22,500 nt of DNA from Symbiodinium natans. Lineage: Eukaryota > Sar > Dinophyceae > Suessiales > Symbiodiniaceae. The translations under genes and the position numbers were made by a program. Positions within the stretch are counted from its first letter, which is position 1. Each line of letters opens with the position of its first letter. Positions 18,472 to 22,500 of the stretch are shown here, piece by piece. The stretch is from contig CAJNDS010002400.1 in assembly GCA_905221605.1 (NCBI GenBank), positions 1 to 22,500 of the forward strand, in the 5' to 3' direction. The notes beneath the pieces are model-generated. The model did no database searches, was not told the DNA's origin, and saw only the letters and a program-made list of their open reading frames with translations.

Positions 18472-18527
18472 TGTGTGGAAGACAAGGACAATGGCTCGGT
18501 GTGTGGAAGACATGGACAGTGGCTCGG
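18472..18527. repeat. 28-bp direct repeat, two copies
   Basis: TGTGTGGAAGACAAGGACAA and its near copy TGTGTGGAAGACATGGACAG begin at 18472 and 18500, each followed by TGGCTCGG. They sit between the transposase start and the end of the upstream ATPase gene. Confidence 0.8.
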
Positions 18528-18556
18528 TGAGGCAGTGATCCTAGTTTGCGAAGTGA

Positions 18557-20686
18557 TCATAAGCCAAGCAGACACGCTGTAAGGAATTTGCGATGCAACG
18601 CGTCTGGAGTGCATCGGACTGCCGAGTAGAGAAGTGGACAATCTTGCCCAACATCAGGTATGTAACTACTCAGGCCAAGGGGCTTCAACATTACACCAAA
18701 ACGAAACCGGCCCGACGCTACTGTGCCCAGCTCACTCCTCGTGCGTGGCACGGGCTGCTTCCTCATCGGGGTCCTCCTGATGTGGACGGGGGGGGCGCCA
18801 GCGAAGATGACGATGCGAGGTTGGACTTTCCGCGGATGCGGCGGAACTTTGCCTCTGGCATGACGAAGGAGCCGCGATCTACTCGATTTGCTCTGGGTCC
18901 TGCGCCGATGTGCCTTGACAAAATGAAGATCATTTGGTTGTTGAGGCTGCTCAGGCGAATCCGGTGAGGGTGGTAGAACACGAACAGGGCGAAGCCAGGA
19001 CTGGAGTGCGTCGTTGGAATGATCGACATAGTTCTTCACACTAGCGAAGTGGCCCATGTACTCCACACGGGCATCAATCATGGCCTGCTCACGCTCAACC
19101 TCGGACGCATGATTGAAGCTGTACATGGTCACGCCGCGCTTGTAATTCCCATAGAGCTCCTTGTCTTTTTGCGCGAGTAGATCCAGGCGAAGATCGTTCC
19201 GGTCAATGCGATGAACAGTGGCTGTGGGGCATTCGGATGGCAGACGAAGGTAGAAGGCCGAGCTCGTGAACACGAAGATGGTACATCTTTTTGTGACGGC
19301 AAGTATGTCCTTCTTGTGGGCACCGTCAAATAGGGGCGTGATGAGCTTGAAGAAAAGCTCGGGATCAAGAGTCGTGTCCTGAGCTCGGACTCCCACCGGT
19401 TCCTCACCTGTGTCGTTGGATGCCAGGGCCCGGAATTGATTGCGTGTCAGACGGGCATCATTGCAACGGCCACTCACAGTGCCGTCCTCATCCGCCGTGA
19501 CAAAGGCTTTGAGCTCAGCGATATCCAGACGACGGGCTGCGGGGTCGTCCAGGAAGAGTCCCTCCTGGATCTGGGGCGACCTCTGCCTGAAATTGTCCAA
19601 AGACTTCGCCCGTCTCCAACCCGGCTTGACGCCCTGCAGGTCGAGACGGCGGATGTGATAGCGGCCAATGGCCATGGCCATTGTGATGATGGCTGGGGTT
19701 TTCCCGACGCCTGGGTTCCCCAGCATGAGGATGGCTGTGCTCAGGAGGAGAGGGTACACCAATGGCAAGATAATCTCCACGAGGACGGAGTTCAGGCTGG
19801 AAGTGTTGAGCGGAAACTCGTTGTGGGACGCGGCCCCTGAGACGCGTCTGGATTTGTTTTGGCACATAGCCCTGACTTTCACCTTGGGCCATCCGGCCAC
19901 TGGCGTACCCGAGTCGGGTTTGATATTTGTGAGAATGCAAAATGTTTGCTCGTTAACAGCATCACATTCAGGAGCAAAGCTGTTGATGAACCGTATGCCA
20001 GCCGCCAGATCGTCGTTCTCGACCGACCATGTAGTTGACGTGGATTTCTGTAGGGCGCCTTGCGACTTGTTGTCCAAAGTGCGCCACTGGACATGATGAC
20101 CACTGACCCTCGCCAAAGCCCGTTGGACAGCCTTCTTCACACCGTGAGGACCGGAACGGAACACTGGCACAAAGGGTTTCCCACTGCACATGGAAATGGC
20201 CGCATTGGAAGAGAGGGATTTCTCGAGGTAGATGACCTTCAGTACATTCACGCAGCCGTCGCCTGTGTTGTGAATGATGATGTCGACCTTGCTTGTTTCG
20301 GGCGGGATGTTGGCAAAGGCGAGCGGTGGAGGTAGTTCCGCTAGATTTCCTTTGGCAACATGTTGTCCAATGACATTTGCACTGCCGCGCTCAACGATGC
20401 CAAGGTGAACATCAAAGATGACAGAGGCTGACTTGACGACTTTGATGTCTAATGGCCTGCAGACGCCCTGCAGAAAGTCCGGAACTGAAACCTGGTCGAT
20501 CGAGTCACACGTGAAGACGTTCGGCTCGGGTAGAACTCGCACCTGGTAGTTCCGATCAGACACCTTTGCAATGCCTTCATCCATGAGGTTGCCTGCCATT
20601 AGTTGTGGTAGGTTGTAGAAGAAGACGAGGGCGAAACGAATGCGCAAGAAGCGAGAGGGGCGAAATACCGAACACACTACGGGCAT
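18557..20686 (-). CDS. P-loop ATPase with superfamily-3-helicase-like motifs
   Basis: The frame is open from 20770 (a GTG); the first ATG is 20686 and a second candidate is 20599 (MAGNLMDEG). Residues below are numbered from 20770. The N-terminal 320 residues are unrecognised. A hydrophobic lead-in (ILPLVYPLLLSTAILML) is followed by Walker A GNPGVGKT (351-358), Walker B GLFLDDP (404-410), a Lys-containing stretch AELKAFVTADEDG like the B' motif, and RALASND (447-453), like the motif C Asn. This order and spacing resemble the SF3 helicases of small DNA viruses and plasmids. The C-terminal 120 residues are rich in Arg, Pro and Ser. No HUH nickase motif is seen, so it is not a classic Rep. It could be a domesticated or mobile-element gene, or another AAA+-type ATPase. 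It has no internal stop. Confidence 0.65.
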   Translation of the reverse strand: MPVVCSVFRPSRFLRIRFALVFFYNLPQLMAGNLMDEGIAKVSDRNYQVRVLPEPNVFTCDSIDQVSVPDFLQGVCRPLDIKVVKSASVIFDVHLGIVERGSANVIGQHVAKGNLAELPPPLAFANIPPETSKVDIIIHNTGDGCVNVLKVIYLEKSLSSNAAISMCSGKPFVPVFRSGPHGVKKAVQRALARVSGHHVQWRTLDNKSQGALQKSTSTTWSVENDDLAAGIRFINSFAPECDAVNEQTFCILTNIKPDSGTPVAGWPKVKVRAMCQNKSRRVSGAASHNEFPLNTSSLNSVLVEIILPLVYPLLLSTAILMLGNPGVGKTPAIITMAMAIGRYHIRRLDLQGVKPGWRRAKSLDNFRQRSPQIQEGLFLDDPAARRLDIAELKAFVTADEDGTVSGRCNDARLTRNQFRALASNDTGEEPVGVRAQDTTLDPELFFKLITPLFDGAHKKDILAVTKRCTIFVFTSSAFYLRLPSECPTATVHRIDRNDLRLDLLAQKDKELYGNYKRGVTMYSFNHASEVEREQAMIDARVEYMGHFASVKNYVDHSNDALQSWLRPVRVLPPSPDSPEQPQQPNDLHFVKAHRRRTQSKSSRSRLLRHARGKVPPHPRKVQPRIVIFAGAPPVHIRRTPMRKQPVPRTRSELGTVASGRFRFGVMLKPLGLSSYIPDVGQDCPLLYSAVRCTPDALHRKFLTACLLGL

Positions 20687-20867
20687 AGGCGTGCAATGGC
20701 CAGACGGTTTCGGCAAACAAGACGTGCTGAGAGCGGATTGGGAATGAGATTGAGTTACACTTGTGAACACTGTTGTATTTCCGTTTAAATGCTGACATGC
20801 GTATGTGCGTCATGAAACGAAGCATCTTCATGCGCCTTTGCAGACATTAAACAACTGACAAGCAAGA

Positions 20868-20888
20868 GGCTGCCGGCAGCCTTTTTTT
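20868..20888. other. 14-bp perfect palindrome followed by seven T
   Basis: GGCTGCCGGCAGCC (20868-20881) followed by T7 resembles a bacterial terminator, but no plus-strand gene ends here and the context is eukaryotic. On the minus strand it lies about 60 bases past the stop of the upstream gene, with the A-run first. Confidence 0.5.
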
Positions 20889-20947
20889 GCGTCATATGTA
20901 GCGGTGCTACCGTGATGCCTGTCATCACGTGCCTGTACTGCGAACAC

Positions 20948-21859
20948 TCAGTTGTTTAGACCAAGGGCCTCATTCGCCTCCCACAGGTCCTGTGTCGTGT
21001 CCTCCAGCACATCCTCAAGTTGACGTACCCGACGCCGCGAAGTGCTCTTATGAGTGGAAGAGGAGCTAGAGCTGGAGCTAGAAGAGCCCGAATGGGAATT
21101 GTCAGGGACACCCATAACCTAATTCGAGTCCGGACTGCCTTGGCTCATGTTCTCAGAGATATGCCCGTCGTCGTCAGACGCCGCCTTGTGGATGCTGTGG
21201 TCGACGTCCATGGCCTCGTCCAAGGACGGAATGTTTTGGTTCATGTGCTCCGAGATACGCTTACATTTGTCGAACATGGCATTCTCCTGGATGTTGTGGT
21301 CGGTGTCCTTGGGAATGGGCCCGTCGGTGGAACCGCTAGGCTCTTTGCCGTCACTGCCACACATAGCATTATCCTGGATGTTGTGGTCTATGTCCTCGGG
21401 GATGGGCCCGTCGGTGGAATCGCTGGGCTCTTTGTCCTTGATGGCTGGCACGGCCTCAGCATCCTGGATGGCCTTCATATGGTTCCCTTTGGCGTAAGCC
21501 TTCTTACTGGAAGCTAAGAGGCGAAGGGAAGCTAAGAGGCGAAGCAGTCTAGAGTCAGCTTCCGGACTCCAACCACCACCTGCTCCCACTGTCAACGAGA
21601 GTGCACGCTGGATGTTGTTCATCGTGACCTGCAGTACTTTCTTTGTAATGGGCTGGCGAGTGGTGTGAACTTTGACTTTCCCGTCCTTGATGGCCTCATA
21701 CACTGGATCATCGCTTCGGGTGTTGGAAGTCGGCCAGGGCATCGTTGCCGCTGCTGGTGGTGTAGGCGAGGGGGTCGTCGTGGGATTGGTCGGCACAAGG
21801 CGGAGATACGCAGCACCGTCATTGAACGCCACGACGCCGGAGACGGATACGCCAGCCAT
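20948..21859 (-). CDS. Hypothetical acidic repeat protein with an in-frame TAG
   Basis: The frame is open from 21919 (a GTG); the first ATG is 21859 (MAGVSVSGVVAF), so a signal-like hydrophobic start is possible. It has a Thr/Pro/Ala-rich linker, an 18-bp direct repeat (21511-21544), and then two near-identical 29-codon repeats, EPSDSTDGPIPEDIDHNIQ and EPSGSTDGPIPKDTDHNIQ (period 87 bp, 21280-21440), with a worn third copy near 21185-21212. A TAG stop lies at 21121-21119. The same frame continues with a Ser10 run and a charged helix (RRRVRQLEDVLEDTTQDLW) to TGA at 20950-20948. The tail looks protein-like, so the TAG may be a recent nonsense change or mark two neighbouring small genes. I do not recognise the family. 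Confidence 0.45.
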
Positions 21860-21969
21860 GATGAAGGAAACGATTAGGGATACACAGGGGGCGCTGCGAA
21901 CCAATAGCCTCCCAACCACATTGTTCGCACACCGTGAGTTTTGAACCCCAGAAGCTTGAATCCAGAGTC

Positions 21970-22105
21970 GAAGTTCAATGCTCCGGATTGAACTTCAATA
22001 CTCCGGGATTCAAGATTCAAGGTTCCAGGGAAAAGCTTCATCGGGATCTTGAATCCAGGGTGAGGAGTATTGAAGTTCAATGCCCCGGATTGAACTTCAA
22101 TACTC
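21970..22105. repeat. Cluster of three nested hairpins upstream of the acidic repeat gene
   Basis: Hairpin 1 is GAAGTTCAAT (21970-21979) with ATTGAACTTC (21987-21996). Hairpin 2 is GGATTCAAGAT (22006-22016) with ATCTTGAATCC (22046-22056). Hairpin 3 is GAGTATTGAAGTTCAAT (22065-22081) with ATTGAACTTCAATACTC (22089-22105), a perfect 17-bp stem around a 7-base loop. Hairpins 1 and 3 share their core and a loop of GCTCCGG or GCCCCGG. Confidence 0.85.
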
Positions 22106-22134
22106 GTGTCCCCCGCAAAAAAGCGTGGATAACT

Positions 22135-22229
22135 GGGGGGGGGGGGTACCACATATGTATATATATAAATATAAGCATAAGTATTAAGTATAAATATAAA
22201 TACAAATATAAATATAAGCCCCCCCCCCC
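22135..22229. repeat. G-run, AT microsatellite, C-run composite
   Basis: Twelve G (22135-22146), an AT-rich tract with ATAAAT-type units (about 22151-22217) and eleven C (22219-22229). The remaining 22230-22500 is AT-rich and shows no gene. Confidence 0.85.
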
Positions 22230-22500
22230 ATTCAAAGATCCACCCTTTTAACCTTTTTTCCCTCTGTTGAGGTGTTGTTACTGTGTTGTTGATGTGCTAC
22301 ATGACTTTTTCTATATTTTAATAGCCAAACACATGATAATAAACGACGCGCGACACCATTACCTTTATTTATTTGACCGAGGCCCCACGAATTTAAACCG
22401 CATTGAAAGATTTAAGATAAACGTGGATACGACCCTGTGAATTTAAAACTGCACTAAAAAAATAAGTTAAATGCAGACCACCCCCAGGAACCAAGAACCA

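Noticed and set aside
20868-20888. Bacterial-type terminator
   Set aside because: The palindrome plus T-run fits by form, but there is no plus-strand gene upstream and the surroundings are eukaryotic.

Overview
The window looks like nuclear DNA of a dinoflagellate, most like the Symbiodiniaceae/Suessiales type. Four things point there: many interstitial TTTAGGG/CCCTAAA telomere-type repeats; a tyrosine-recombinase (YR) retrotransposon carrying a cytosine-C5 methyltransferase, a combination known from dinoflagellates; a bacterial-type IS1595/ISXO2 (Merlin-like) transposase with a possible worn spliced-leader relic upstream; and all recognisable genes on one strand. The species cannot be named from the sequence, and the family assignments rest on motif reading without any database search.

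Left part (about 1062-8663, minus strand): a nearly complete 7.6-kb YR retrotransposon. Read on its own strand it has a 51-bp A1 repeat, a gag-like region in three reading frames (8652-6250), reverse transcriptase (about 6250-4600), then one long frame with RNase H, C5-methyltransferase and tyrosine recombinase (4601-1560), then B1-A2-B2. B is 185 bp with one mismatch between copies and A is identical between copies. This is the split-direct-repeat layout of PAT/Ngaro-type elements, with CATG at both ends and at the B1/A2 junction.

Middle part (about 8664-17100): no convincing gene. It holds G-runs, TA and GA microsatellites, telomere-like blocks in both orientations, a diverged 310-bp inverted partner of the sequence at 633-942, several MITE-like foldback elements, a 32-bp minisatellite, an AT-rich stretch, and a 91-97-bp tandem array whose units each carry a GGGG-TTCT-CCCC hairpin, with paired stem changes in the last unit.

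Right part (about 17200-22500, minus strand): three genes head to tail. In transcription order they are a hypothetical protein with duplicated 29-codon acidic repeats and one in-frame TAG (21859-20948), a P-loop ATPase with superfamily-3-helicase-like motifs (about 20686-18557), and a DDE transposase broken by two frame changes (18415-17200). Nested hairpins lie upstream of the first gene. The retrotransposon genes would act together in copying the element (coat, reverse transcription, RNA removal, integration by recombinase, possible DNA methylation of copies). No functional link among the three right-hand genes can be shown from sequence alone.
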